From AAA164-E04 sp964342825 (GTDB lineage: Bacteria; Verrucomicrobiota; Verrucomicrobiia; Limisphaerales; AAA164-E04), in assembly GCA_964342825.1 (NCBI GenBank), contig CAYFHO010000001.1, positions 1 to 64,000 of the forward strand: a stretch of DNA of 64,000 nt, written 5' to 3'. Positions 44,384 to 59,300 of the stretch are shown in pieces. The notes under the pieces are model-generated. The model saw only the letters and a program-made list of their open reading frames with translations, did not search any database and was not told the DNA's origin. A program made the translations under genes and the position numbers. The stretch's first letter is position 1. Every line of letters begins with the position of its first letter.

Positions 44384-47300
44384 ATGATGACTAATGACGT
44401 GCGCCACTTTGGAGCGAGTGGAGGGTGGAACCACACTTTCAAAGCTTACCTTCTCTGGTTTACATTTGCGATATTGGGACTTGGAGTCACCGAGAGTAGT
44501 CTTGCCCAATCCATCGACAGCGATGGAGATGGACATTCGGATGACGTGGAGATTCAAATCGGAACGGACCCTTTTTCGGCCGAATCGGTGTTCCGCATCC
44601 TGTTGCCTGTTGCCGCCGATCCTGCTTTGGGAGTCACATTGTCCTGGAGCAGTGTTCCTGGTTTGGAATACAGATTGCAACGTTGGAACGCCGAGGATCT
44701 GGGGATCATCAATGACCCGCCCTGGTTGGATGTGGCTTCCTCCGTCGCGGAAACTGATCTGACAACTCTATCCGACAATGAACCCCTCGCCCAAGATGTT
44801 CGTTTTTATCGCGTACTTGCAGTATTGCCCGAAGAAGAGCCCGAGGTCCCTCCAACAGATGGCGTCGAACTGACGCCTCCAACCCCGGACAACACCGAGC
44901 CGGCGGTCCCTGGTCAATTGTTTCTTAATCTCCCGGAAGGAACACAGACCGATTCGGTTGCTTTGTCGGGTGTTGAAGATTTACCAAGTCGAATAGAAGT
45001 GCAGCAGGATGGCGGATTTGATATTCAAATTCAACGGCCTGCGGGTGTGAATGTTGTTCGTAAAGTCCAAGCTGTATTTACGGACGCAGCGGGAGGGCAG
45101 CAGGCTTCGAACGAGTTATGGATGGCATTATTGGATCCCGATCGGTTTGTACCATTGGATGCCGGAGGTACGCCTCAAGAAGGACTGCCGGTCCCATTGG
45201 ATGAGGATGGTTCACTGCTTCCTTTTGAATATCGTCCAATGGGTCACCTGTCATTGGGACGTCAACTGGGTTTGAATATTCGTTTTCCTGATGGTGCCAA
45301 TCTGATCGAAACCGCTCAAGGAAGTCGATTGGTTTTTCAAAAGGCAGTCGGTCAATTTGGTGAAGACGCACCGCTACGTTTTCCGGAAGCCCTTTCCGTG
45401 GATTCAAACACCACCCGACAATTGCCGATTGGGTCGCTTTCCATTTCCGACATCGCCACTGCCTTTGCCAAGGAAGCAGTAAACGGCTTGTCGTTGATCG
45501 CCTATCGTAACGTAAGGCTCCAATGGCTGGAAGGCGAACTGGGCCCTCAAGGAATCAAGCGCGGGCGTTTCTCGGTTCAGGTTTCAAATTTTCCATTGGG
45601 AGGTGGTTCCATCTCGAATCTGGACACGGTGGTATCGTTCGATTCTACCAGAGGCATACAAATCCCTTTTGCGGGAACCTTTCAGTTGCCTGCAGGGGTG
45701 GGATCGCATGCCACCATACAAGCTGGGGAGCAACGTCCGATTGTTTTGACCATTCGTCCTGACGGCAAGATGGCCCTTTCCGGGCCGGTGGCGGTTGAAT
45801 TTCCGGAAGGTCCCAAATTTCGGGCCAGTCTTGCGCTTGAGGATACTTTCTACGCATTTGAAATAGCTGCGGATGGGGTGAGGATTCCCATGCTGGCCTC
45901 CATGGCGGAAACCCTTCCCGCAGACCCTGCTGCCTGCATTGTCAATCAGTCCATTGAATTCACCAAGGACTGCCTGGAAGCACATCAGAAAGCTTATGCC
46001 ACTTTCATCCAAAGCGCACTGGCCACCAGTCTCGATGTCAGCGATGGAAACTTGTTCGGATTACCTGATCCCGATTTCGATTTGCCCGGAGATCTGATCA
46101 CGGCCATCGGTTACAGCGCGACGGCGAGCGGGCTTCAGGCAATCGATCTGGATGCCTTGGAGCAACACTTGGAGCAGATTGAGCAATCCGCCCAACAGAC
46201 TCAATCGGCGGTGGATCTCTTTGCGAAGTGGGTGGGCTTGCAGCGTGTGATGGCAGCGATGAATGAGGGGAATGCCGATGAGCAGGCTCAATCGAATGTC
46301 GAGGCCATTCTTCTCGATGTCGTGATTGAAATGGAACGGTTGCTCGGCGATCCTGAAAATCTGCCTCCATTGGAGAACATGGCTCAAATCTTGAAGCTGG
46401 TGACGGAGGTTATACCTGTGATGGATGCTGCATCCACTTCCGCTTCCGACGCGTTCAAGGAATTGATGGAAGACATGCTCGTGGATTTTGTGCGCCATCA
46501 AGCGGCTATCTATCAAATCGAATCTGGCGTGTTTGATCCGCTTGGAAATGATTCCATTGAGATTCTGGATGTCAATGAAGCCTATCAGATCATGCTGACG
46601 GCGACGGGTGTTTACCAGGCGGCCATCGGACTGGAATTGCCTGGCATCATCGGTCTCGAAGGGGAAATCATCGAGGATTTGCCTCTTCATGAGTGGACGA
46701 TTCAACTGGTCACTCAACTGGCTCAATTGCTGGAAGGAGATTTGAACACGGCGGAACTCACGGGAGATGTACCGGGTTACTTTCACGCCTTGGGCAATTA
46801 CCTGGATCTGGTCGCATTGCTTGAAACTTGGGTGACGCCGTTATTGTTCGATGTCAGCGAAGATCAACTGCCAAACGATTGGCCTACCGTTGCCAAGGTC
46901 ACCGAATTCGCGGAGAACGCGACTCCATTGATGATCGCCGAATTGGATCGGCCATACGGAGATCGTAGCATCAACAACCATGGTCAGGCGATTCGACGAC
47001 TCCTTTTTGTGTTGGAGGATTTTCCCCAAGATCTGACTTTGCCGTTGCCGCCGATTGAACGTGCGATCGAGGCGCTGGATGAACCTCTGACATCAGCCAT
47101 CGACGTGATCATTCTCAATGAATCCACACAGGAATTACTCGACATCCTGGCAGCGGGGAACATGCAGGCTGCGCTCGCGCGCCGGTTTGATCTATCTACC
47201 GCGTTGAATTGGGAGTCGGATCCGTTGACTGCCGTGGTGGATCGTCTGATCGACGTGAGCGTGGAACGTCTGGATTGGGTGACGCTCAATTGCGCGGTGA

Positions 47301-50300
47301 CATTGTTGTCTGAAGCGTGCCGCTTTTCCGAATCCGCCGAAGCGAACGTGCAATTCGCATACGCGGACCAAGCCGCCCGAGCGCTGTCTTCCATGCGAGG
47401 CATCGCGATCAGCCTTTGGGAAAGCGAATTTTCTCGTCGGGCAAACAATCCTTTGCTGGGCTTGTCTGATATGCTGCTTCCGGGCGACATTCAAGTGGAC
47501 CGGGCCGCGGGTTCATTCTCATATAACCGGTCGACGCGGGAATTTTCGGGAGGGTTTAGCGGACAGTTGAAATTGCCGGAACTGGAGACCTCCTTGACGA
47601 TTCAACAGGCGAGTTTCCGATCCACTGGCGCGCTCTCCATCAAGGCCTACGGCGCCACGCAAATTCCCGCAGAAGATCCCGCATTCGCGCTTTCGATTTC
47701 GCGCCGCCGGCCGGTGGAACTCGAGGTTACGCCGGCCGGGCAAGTGTCTCTGCGCGGGGGAGTCGAACTCGAATTGCCCAACGGCATGAAGTTTGCCTCT
47801 CATATTGTTTGGGATGAGCCTTACTATGGGTTCGGATTCGAAGCCCGAAGCTTGCGGTTTGAACTGCCGGAAGAGACTCAGCTTTTTCTACCGGTTTTTG
47901 CTGATTTGGACGCTTTCAATGTTCAAACCGCCCGAGCGCTCAATCAATATTACCGGGCGCTCAATGGAACTCTGGAGAATCTGGCGCCCTTGGCTGAATT
48001 ACCTGAACTGTCCGCTCCGGGAACCCTGCCCGCTTTTGAGACGCCGGTCATTGATGATCCTTTGCAACCTCTGGATCTTTATGCGCAGTTCATGAGCGGA
48101 CAGTTGGAGGACCTCGCCAATGCTTCCCTGGATGTTACCCTCGAAGCTGTTCGCAAAATTGTGCACCAGTCATCCGAAGCCGTGAAAGGCCTCCGTGAAG
48201 AAGTGGTCGATCACCGCGACTTGCTCAGGAATCTTCAGTTGAGGCGTCAACTGGCTGTGGAGCTGGAGAAATACGCGCGCGACGAAAACAATCAGGCAAT
48301 CGAAATCCTCAATGAGTTGGCCAATTCCACTGTTGCCTTGGCGCGGAAGCAATTTGAAGCAGCCAGCCAGGAAGTGGACGATTCTGAAACGGTTGAACTG
48401 ACCGCCGAGGCTGCCTTGGAAGCCATGGAGATGCTGGCATTGGTCGATCGGGAAAACGAATTGATTGGAGATTACCTGGAGTTTCTCAGCGATTGGCGCG
48501 AGGCGATTTTCACTTCGGTGGGGTTGAATCCTGACACTGGCGAGATCGCAAATCAATCCGACTTTGAACAACTCATCTTGGCTCAGTTGGATCGGCGATT
48601 GCAAAATACCCTGACGGCCATCGCTGAGGGTATGGTCGCGGGCGATGAGACTGTGGAAATCTCGGCTTTCCAGAACGCCTATTGGCATGTGACCCTGCGT
48701 CGTCGGGAATTGTTGATTCAGCAATACGGACTCTTGGCCGAAACGGATTGGCGGGGTCGATACAAGCAACTTTCTCAAATCGAAACTCTCCTGAATGAGT
48801 TTGAAGAGTCTTATGCTCTCATCCTCAATAATTCGTTCGACTTTCCTTCTGATGTGATCCTTTTGCCCGGAAACGGCTCACGAGGCGCATTTAGTTTTGA
48901 GCTGGATTACGCATTGCTTCAGCAGGAATACCTGAGCGTTTATCAGGTCAAACGTGATCCGGCGCTGACACAGGAGCTATGGGATCTTTTGGCCGCGATT
49001 GGCCGCGGTGCTCAGCGCACGGGACAACAGATTCAAGCTGACATCGCGGCACGGGCACAATCCGACGTGGAAACCCTGGTATCCGAGATCAATGACTATC
49101 TCAGTCAGGACGAGAATTTGGTCCGAGTGGATCAATTGATTGCGTTCATGAGCTCTGTCATTGATGTGTTGGAACTCGTCGAGCAGTTGGAGGTGGGTGA
49201 GATCGATCTCGCAGTCAGTAACTTGCTGCCCAACATAACCATTCGTCTCACCGCCATCGCCGAAGCGCGCAAGGCCTGGTGGTTGCTACATCAATACGCG
49301 GATTCCCTGATCACCGCATCCCGGGAAAAACTGACTCAAACCAGTTCCACGCTTTCTCAGGCGGTTCGGCAATCCGTGTTGGACACCTTACAGTCCCAGC
49401 GCGTCCTTGCCCAAGCACTGCACAACCTCAAGCCGACCGTGCAGCCCTTCGACCTTGCGCTCCCGGGCGATCTTCAAGTGCGGCGCATCTTTGGCGATTT
49501 GCTTTATGATCGCTCCAACAATGACCTTCGAATCAAATTTGGGGGACGCCTTGAATTTCCCCAGTTTCAAGACGCTTATTTTGAAATTGTCAATGCCACC
49601 GTCGATACCGCAGGAAGCGTTTCAATGGCCTTGAACACTGGCGGCCCTTTGAAGCTTGGCGACACGCAAGCTTTTGCCACCGCAGAGGCTTCGTTCAATG
49701 CACAATCTAACGGTCAATTTTCGTTTTCCGGTGAAGGAGAAATGACCCTTCAGGATTCGGGACCCTACGAAATTGATATTCGATATGAACAAGCGGTGAA
49801 CGATGGCCAGTTCTTTAACACTCTCAATTTCGACACCAAAGCCGCCGACGTCGAGTGGGCCCTTGCGGATGATTTTGTGATTTTCGACGCGGGGTTTGGA
49901 TTTAGTTTTCGAACCGATCGCCCGGCTGGTGAAATTCGAGTTCAAGGTTCCGCCGGCATGTTCAAGGATGAGCGCTCGACAGGGGATCTTTCTGTGAATA
50001 GCTTTCTTCTTTCGGTGGATGATTTGTCCACCTCTATCCTGACGGACTTTGAAGGTCGCTACCAGTTGTCCTTGGAAAGCGGGACGCTGCAATTGCCGGT
50101 CTATTTTGTCGACAGCGAAGAGCTTGGCGTCGGTGGGCCCCGCGTCGTGCTCAGTGAGGCCAATCCTCTCGTCATCCTTTTGGAGCCCGACTCAAATCTG
50201 AATGGACTTCGACTTTCAGTGGACGGTTCCGTGACCTTTGAAAATTTGACTGCTGTGGTGCCCGAGTTGGATTTTGTCAGCGGCTCGATGGAAACGGCCA

Positions 50301-53300
50301 CGTTGACCTTTAACGGTCCGATCCTACCGGAACTTTCCAACATCAATGGTTCCGTCAAAATGGAACTTCCCAGCCAGGAAATTCAAGTCGATCTGATCAA
50401 TGGCGCATGGAGCTTGGGGGGATACCCAAGCGGAACCCTGGCTTTAGGGGCGGATGTCCGATTGTTCGAATCCTCGGGTTTTGGATTTGATATCCTTGGC
50501 GGAGAAAGCTGCACGGTGGCTGCGGAGGAGGGGGTGGCGACCGGCCTGACGATTTTTCCTGCTCAGGAAGGCCAGTTGCCTCAAGTTCGATTGGATGGCG
50601 GCGTGAAAATGTTCCTGCCTGGAAGCATGCTGGCCATCGATGAACCGGATCCAGAATCGGAAACCATCGAAGAGGACGGGCAATTGTCATTCCTGGCCTG
50701 TGGTGCCGTTGATATCCTGTCTGATGAGAATGGGTTGCCCGTGCCGCGCATTGAGTTGGAAACGGTCGGATTTGCAGCGAAATCCTTGCAGCTCGGAGGT
50801 GCCGACGGGCTGCGGGTCAAGGACGCGGCTTTGACCCTTGAAGGATTGGATAACCTGTTAAACAACTTCAGCGATGGATCCTTTGTGATTGATTTAACCG
50901 GGCAGTTGGAGATTCCCGAGGGACCGAGTTTTGAATTGCGGCATGCGCAGTTCATCTTCGAAGGACTGGAGGTTCCCACTTTCCGCGTGCCTGAAAAAGT
51001 GGCAGTTGATTTTCAGGAAGTGGAGCTGTTTGAAGGATTCCCCGTTCGCATCACCGAGGCTGGTCTTAACTTCAAGACCCAAACGCTGCCGCTGCCTGAC
51101 CTGATTCAACCTGACAACATCAAGATCACCACCAGTGCTGAAATTGGCATTGATGCCGATCCGGTGACCTTGTCCGGAAGAGTGGATGACTTATCCTTTG
51201 AACTCGAGAACGGTCAGCCGAAAATCGCATTGGATGGGTTTGGCTTTGGTATCGAAGCATTGGAAATCCCACCATTGGGTCTGGCGGGTCAGGTTTACAT
51301 CAGCGGATTGCAAAATCCCGGAGATAATTTCGAGAATGTTTACTTCTCCGGGTTGTTGGGCGGACAACTGTCAACTGCTGGAGTTACAGCCATGGTTGCG
51401 CTGACTCCTCAACGATTGGTAGGAATCTGTTTGGACGTCAATGCCGGTCCCGGCGGGATTCCATTGGGGCAAACCACCCTGCTTTTCACCGGTGCTTCTG
51501 GTGGCGTTTTATTCGCAAATACCAACCAGGATCCGTGCGAGTTTTTGGCTGATTTTCCAGTGACCGCCGCTGTCGGACCGACTCCGCAATCAATGCAACC
51601 CCAGTCCGTGCGACCTCGGCGCAATATTAACGAATACGGCATGACCTGGGATGAACTGGGAGCCAGAGTTTCCGAACAGATGTATCGTGATGCTGTCGCG
51701 GAGCAATTCCAAACCGCCATGGTCGATGTAGGTGCAGTGGGGCAAACCGATCCCTCAGGCCGCTTCCGAACCACTGCTGTTTCGACCACGCCTGAGCAGG
51801 ATGTTGCCGACCTGGAGATTCCTTGCCCCAATGCTGATTGTCCGCCGACCACGGTCAATATTCTTTGTCAGCCACATCCCGATCAGGAGCTGTATCCGAA
51901 TCGTGTGATTATCAAATTTACATCCCTTGATCGAGTTCAAGCCACTGATATTCTGGATCAATTGGGATTCACTCCGCAGGCACTGGAGGAGCTTGGGCTG
52001 GATAATGCCGAAAACATCGCCGCTGATATTGCGGGGTTTGTCCGATCCTTGATGGAGGAGGTGATTCCAGCGGCACTTCCTGAACTGGTCGGGGAAGATC
52101 TGGCAAATGCTTTGAATGAGGAACGTGACAAAGTCCTAACAGATATCGAGGACGGATTCAGGCTATCCATTCGGGATAGTATCATCGATGCCCTGAACGG
52201 TGAATCGTACGTTTACGAAGCCGTCATCCAGGCGGCTTACAAGGGAATCACTTGTCCAGATGTGACAGTCTCATTGAGAGGCACATTTTCTCAAGCGCTG
52301 GTCTCTTCCTTCTTGTCCGTCAAAGGTGGAGGTGTTCTGAGCACGGCCGGAGCGGTTGGGTTGGTGGGTGATTTGAATGTGATCGGCATTCCGATGGGTA
52401 AATTCCGAGGATTCGCCATGGGGACCGACAGTCAAGGTTTGCCCAATCCCGCCTTGTGCGGAACGCTGGACATGCAGATAGGCCCACTTTCGGCTTCGCA
52501 GGTACGCATGGCATTCACCTGCGAGGAATGTATCACCAGTTTCCTCGAAGCGTTCGGTGGTTTGGTCGCTTGTCTGCTGAATGAATCCGGCGAAGCGGTG
52601 GAGGCTGCAGTGCGCGATTCATTGGCCAAAGTGGCGCCAGAGCATAGCAACCTGGGTGCTGCCGCGCTGGATTCGGACCTGACCATTGAGCAGAAGGTGG
52701 CCTTGTTTGCGGAGCTGTTCAACCACCCACCCGACGCACTGCAGTTCAGCGAATGTTTCGTGAATTCGATGATCGCCGCCATCGAAGCGGTGAATCCCGT
52801 GATGCGCGCTTGCGCCACGGGCCCCAAACTTTTTGGCATGCCGATTGGCATCAGTCCGGTGTTCGGCGCTGGTGCTTTTAAGGGGATGCAGTTTGAAGCG
52901 ACTAAATCAGGTTTTGCAGGCGCGGTCAGCTGGTCTCCTGGCAAGCTCTTCGCGGAAAGTCTGCTGCTTCCGATTTCCCTAGCCGGCGGCTCCTTCATTG
53001 CTGCAACTTTCCCGCCGTTTGATGAAATGACCTTGAGTGTGGCTTCCGAAACCTTCCAGCCCGCCGAGTTGTTTCTGGCGGCACTCAAGGGAGAGCTTTC
53101 TTCACCCGAAGCCTTTGGTCAGTTTATTGCAAATGGATTTGAACGGGCCATGACCCGGACCGTTTATGGCATACAGCACAAATTCAATCCAATGGGACTA
53201 AAGTTGCAGGATAATCAGGCGCGGCTTGTGATGCCAAACCTGGTGCGGCATCCTGCGGACCCAAGAACGGGTTGGCCCGGAGTACCTGAAGATAACGGGC

Positions 53301-56300
53301 TGCCATCCAGGCCTAAGGTGCTGTTGGCTGCGCTGGGTCAGGAGTTCCTGGGCAACGCTCTTTGGAAAGGGGACGCCGAAGATCTCTTCAAAGTCTTTCC
53401 TCCGGGTTCCCCGGAACGTGTCGCATTGACCGGTAAGAGTTTTGGTACCGATTATTTCCCGCACGGCGGATTTGTCGGTGCGGGCAGCATCGCTTTGCCG
53501 GCCATTCTGGCTGAGGCCCCGCCGCCTGAGTTTGCGATTGCACTAGGGTCGGGTGACTTTTTTGAACGGCTTGAGGCGGCGTCGACCATTGTCGATCAGT
53601 ACATTCTCAACACGACTCCTGCAGGTAACATTGCCATGTATGTTCCCGCTCCCAATCCGCCTATCCTCACCGATGGCGAAGGCGGGGAATTGACTCCTAA
53701 GGAATTGTTGGACGCGATTCTTTCCGTCGATCCCACCAATGTGGCTTTGGCTCCGTTCTACCCGACCGAGCTGCTTTTCCTCGAAGGTAAACTCAATGGC
53801 AAGATTCTGGGCGTTCCGGTCTTGGAGGGAACCTTGTCAGGTCGCTTGCCCAATCCCGAAACAGGTGAACCGGCGCACCTGGAAGCGATCACCTCCGTTC
53901 CCGAAGGGTCCTGGATCAGTCCCTTCCTCGAATCGGCTGAACTGTCCGTCAAGTTTTCCCAGGCACCGCCTTTAAGCATTGAAGATTATTTCCTGACCGT
54001 GCAGGAACGGCTTCAATCCGCCATCGCCGCTGGACGGGATCAGGATCCGGAACAGGCCTTGGCGTTGCTGGATGACATTCGTGCTGACTTCATCGGCGGC
54101 TTGCCGAAGACATCCATCGCCGCATCACTGGATCGTTTGCGCGTTCCCGAGCCCTTCGCGACCTGGTTGGCGCCAGCGGAAGCCTCAGCACAATTCTCCG
54201 CCTTTTCGCCCTTGTATGAACCGGATGTCGACGAGGACGATCCATTGTCCGAAGTAAAGCGCAAGGGCGGCATCGCATTTGAGTCGAGCGCGATGATCGG
54301 CGGTTTCATCAACATGCCGGAAATGGTGTTGTCAGTGGCGGCTCCCACTTTCACGGAGCTGCCGTCATTGCATGCCAAAGGCAGCATTGAACCATTTAAG
54401 TTCCCACCGACTGGAGGCTTCACACTTTTTGAAGTGGAGTCGCCTCTTGGAGATGATTTGTTGGAAGCTTCCGCTGATTTTGACCCTAATGGTTCGGTGG
54501 ATATTTTGATCGATCCGATTACGGTTTCATCGCCTTTCATTTCCTCCGGAAGTTTGATGCAAGTTTACAACGTCGTTCCGACCGAACCGTTCTCGATTCG
54601 ATCCAGCGGACCTTGGAGCGCCACACTGGAATTTGGTGGAGCCACTGAAATTAATTTCCCCGATGGCACACCGGCGATTCGATTTGGTGAGGCGGATGAT
54701 CGTTTCGAAGCGACCCTCAGCGGTGAGGGTTTTGATCAGGCATCTATTCATTTGGCTATCAATCAATCCCTGACCGTGACTGCTTTCCCAGGAAATCCGG
54801 ATTTTGAGCAAACGATCGCTCTGGACGTGGCAGCCGACCGAAGCATTGAGCTGTTCGTCAGCAGCGATGGAACCTTCTTCCTCGAAGGCAGCGTCGGCGA
54901 CCAGTTCTCTGTGCCACTGGTGGATTTGCCGGTTACCCAGTTAAAAACCGGGGCTCGGGTGCGTATTTCCAATGACGGTTTAAGAGTCGAGGGCGAATAC
55001 GCAGGCGGTGCCTTGGAGTTGGTCGGTATTCCTGAAGTCACGGGTTTGCTGGAGATCAGTTTCACGACCGGCGTGCGTTTCGAAGCCGACGCTTCGATTC
55101 CGGCCAGTTCGCTGCCGCTCCACTACGGTGTATTTGAGGTGGATGCCTTACGGCCAGGGCAGGCGATTCCGATGACAGTTTCCAACGCAGGTTTTGAAGT
55201 GGGCAGCTCGGTGTTGCGGATACCTGGCATTAGTGTGGATCTGATCACACTCGAATCAATGCAGCTCTTTGGTAACGGCGATTTCTCGGCGGTCGGTAGT
55301 AACGGAGCGCTGACGATTCCGAATTTCTTCGAACTGACCGCTGGCGATCTAGCTTTCACCAAGGAGGGTGAGGATATATCGCTGTCCTTCCAGAGTCCGT
55401 CCCTGACCCTGATGCCTAACTCGCCCATGCAGACCAAATTCACCGCCCCAGTGCAGCAAATTGAAATGGAATCTAATGGCCGGATGTACGTCGACACCGG
55501 ATCTCGAACCATACCTTTACCTGGCTTAAATTCCGCAACGGGGCGTATCGAGATTGGTTATGAACCGGACGGAGCATTGCCGCTGCCTTCCCTGGAAACC
55601 ACCGTGGTCGATTTTGGCTCTGTGGGGATCGGTGATCATGCCGTTCAGACGGTGCGACTGACGAATATCGGCGGCGCCACTTTGGTCGGTTCGAGTTTAG
55701 TCGAGGAAGGATCGCCAATTTACCAAATTGCGCCTCCGCTCTATGTGCTGGAACCAGGTGAAGCCATCGATCTGGAGATCTACTTTTTTCCCAATCGCGG
55801 GCAAGACTTCGATGGCACGATCAATCTGCCCAGCACTCGATTCGATGACCTTAAAATTGCGGTCACCGGTCGTGGATTACCTCAGCCTATATTCCGGCCC
55901 AGCGTGACTGGAACCATGGACTTCGGAGCACAGCCCGTAGGTGGCGGATTGAATCGGCAGTTACTGATCAGCAACATCGGCTCGGACACGCTGAACATCA
56001 CGGATACTCAGCTGAGTGGTCCGTTCTCCATAACACCTCGTGTGTTTGACTTGGCTCCCGGCGATTCCCGTAGCCTGTTCCTGACCTTCCGACCGACAGA
56101 TAGGACTGATTTCCAGTCCACGCTGACATGGTTGACCAATGATGAAGCTGGGCAGCATCAACTCCAGCTGACTGGATCGGGCAGTCAAGTTCGCTGGTAT
56201 AAGCAACGACATGGTGGTCCGATCATTCGAGATATTTTCATGGTAAATTCGCTCGTCGGATGGGCTGTCGGAGAGCAGGGGACATTGCTAAAGACCACGA

Positions 56301-59300
56301 CCGGGGGCCGCGCATGGTCTGCATACGCATCCCCGACAGGTCGGACATTGAATGCGGTGGCGTTCGCCAGCGACGGGCTTCTCGGATGGATAGCCGGAGA
56401 TGCAGGAACCGTTTTTGAAACCGAAGATGGTGGAGAGACCTGGCAACCAATCACCGAGAGTGAAGTGCAGGATCCTTCGTTATCCTGGAAAGACGTGGAA
56501 GTTTACTTGCGTGGTGGGCGCGAACGACTGGTGTTGGTGGGCGAAAACTCCAGCAACGGACGAGCGGCGTTGACCTATCAAACTACCAACACGGCATATC
56601 GTTCATTGAACGTTTCCGGCACGCAGGGCTTGTACGCTGTCGATGCCCATGAAGGCTGGGTTGGTGCCGTTGGAGCGAATGGCCTGCTGGTTTATACCTT
56701 CAATGGGGGCATCAGTTGGCGAGAATCCAGGATTGAAGGAGCCAACGCGGTTCGATTCAACGGAGTCAGCGTGGATGAAAATGGATCCGCTGTTGCAGTT
56801 GCTAATGGAGGCCTGGTGTTCCGAGCTGGAGAACTTGGCGATCCTTGGTCCCGTATTCTGAACACAGGCACTGTTCAAAATCTCTATGCGGCGGATCGAT
56901 CCGGCGATTCTGTTTGGGTAAGCGGGGAGAGCGGCGTGATAATTCACAGTGTCGATGGCGGCGCCACCTGGATTCCCGAAACGGTGAACACGGGATCCAG
57001 CATGTTTGCCATCGCGGTTGATGGTGACCAGGTTTGGGCGGGCGGACGTCGCGGCGAGATCCATCATCGTCCAGTAGAACCACCATCAAGTCCGCTTTTA
57101 TTGCTCAGCACCGATCGAATCGACTTCGGGTTGAGAGCCCCGGGTCGCGTTGTGTCGCAGACCATTGAGTTGAGGAATGCCGGACCCTCCACATTGAACT
57201 TTGGTTCGAGTAATGTTTCAGGCGACGAGGCATTCACCGTTCAAGGCGTCGATGTCAATACGCTTGAACCTGGCGAGACGGCTCGATTGCGCGTGACCTT
57301 TTTACCGGGCAATCCTGGAGTCAAGTCTGGGCTGATATCGCTACGGCCACAGGGAGATCAATTCTCGGTGATGAACATCCAGTTGTTGGGTGAAAGTGCC
57401 GGTTCCTCATGGAGTCTACTGGATTCTCCCACCACCGAACATTTTGAGGATATTCAGTTCCTGAATGAAACGCTTGGATTCGCCATTACCGAAGACGAGG
57501 TTTATCGAACCAAGGATGGCGGCGGAAACTGGGAAGCCTTGGACGCTGATCCGCCCGGGCCATTGGGGCGTGTGCATTTTGCCACCGAAGAGATTGGGTA
57601 TGTTGTGGGTGGAACGAGCGGCAGCCGTACCTTCCAGAATACTGAGCAGGGGATGAGCACGATTCTCAGGACGACTGACGGGGGGAACACATGGACCACG
57701 TTGACGACCGGAGTGCGACATCGTGTGACCGATATTGTGACGCCCGTAACCAATGCCCCGAACTTTGTCTATGCCATGACGGAATCTTATGTCAGCGGCA
57801 ACAACCGCCAATTTGCGGTTATTCTTCGTTCCACCAATTCGGGTAACACATGGTCGACGGTCAACACGCCGTCTGCAACCTTCCTAGGCGGCCAGGCGAT
57901 CCATGTCAGCGCCGGTCTGGATGTGTTCTTTGTCGCCAGCGGCAATGTGCTTTATCGGTCCACCTCCGGGGGCAATTCGTGGACCGAGGTGATTTCCGTA
58001 TCGGGAAGCCAGCTGATTCAAGACATTCACTTTATCGACAACAATCACGGTTGGGTTGTTGGATTGAACGGATTATTCCGGCGTACGGAAACCGGCGGCG
58101 CCACCCCAGGCGCATGGTCTGCCGCGACGAGTTTGAGTTCCGGAGATTTGCGTCGCGTTCATTTTGTAGACGCCAACACGGGCTGGATCGCGGGAGAAGG
58201 CTCTTTTCTCAACAACCGCGAACCGTCATTGTTCCGTTCACTCGACGGTGGCCGTAATTGGGTAAATACATTTGTGGGTGGAGATTTTACCACACGCAGC
58301 ATCTCCGCTTTGTCCGCCGACCAGGCCTTCGCTTGCGGAGTGGGTGGGGCGCTGGTGGTTTATTCGCCCACTCAACCGGTGTCGTTTGGTTTGGTCGTGG
58401 CTTCCGAGCGATTGGACTTCGGTGATGTGGATGCCGGGGATGAATCAGCGTTGACCCTACAGTATACAAACGTGGGGAATCGAGAGGTGAAACTGATGGG
58501 TTTGCGTAGCCTTTCGGATCAATCCCTGACGTCTTTTCAATACGACGGACAAATTCCCAATCAACTTAATCCAGGTGAGTCTTTTGTGATCAATGTTCGT
58601 TTCCAATCCAAAGAGGCCGGGGACTATGATGGGGAATTGGAATTGCTGAATGACGGTTTGGATTCGGTGGTTTCAACCGATCTTTCCGCAGTGGTTTCGG
58701 TTGAGGATCAACTCCTATTGCTCGACAGTGAGCCGACAGGTCTGTCTTTGATTGTCAACGGCGAAACTCGACAGACGCCGGTTGCTTTGACCATCCGCCC
58801 TGGCGGCGAAGGCGAAGATGTGGTGCAACCAGGTCAATCGATCCGCGTTGAAGCGCCCGAATCGGTCAATGTAGATGCTTTCACATATCGGTTTGTTTCA
58901 TGGGAACCCTCCAATGCTCGCGTCTTCACATTGGAGGTCCCCGAGCAATCCCAGACTTGGGAAGCTGGATATGAACCGTTCATTTCTACGCTTTTGCAAG
59001 TGATTCGTCCGCTTTCAGTCCAAGGAGGTAGAGGGGAGATGCAGCCAGCTGCAGTGCTGCCTCCCATCTTCCAATCTGATTTCATTGAGACCATCGATGC
59101 GCCTCCCGGGCCATGGATCCGCCTTTCCGGACCGGGGCTGGGGCAGTCGGCAGTCATCACAAATCCATTGCTGGGCACTTTTCCATTGAACGTTTCCGCC
59201 TACCTTGCCGCGGATGCGTTCGACATGAGCCTCCAATCGGTTCCTATGGTTGTTCCTGGCGGTTCCTCCACTGACGACGCATGGTTGTCGGTGACGCCCG

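Noticed and set aside
46061..46786. 241-codon open frame on the minus strand opposite the giant gene
   Set aside because: Several long antisense frames occur across this gene (also 45584-46012, 48170-48778, 52432-53088). They have no ribosome-binding sites or domains and are mirror frames of a long, codon-biased gene.
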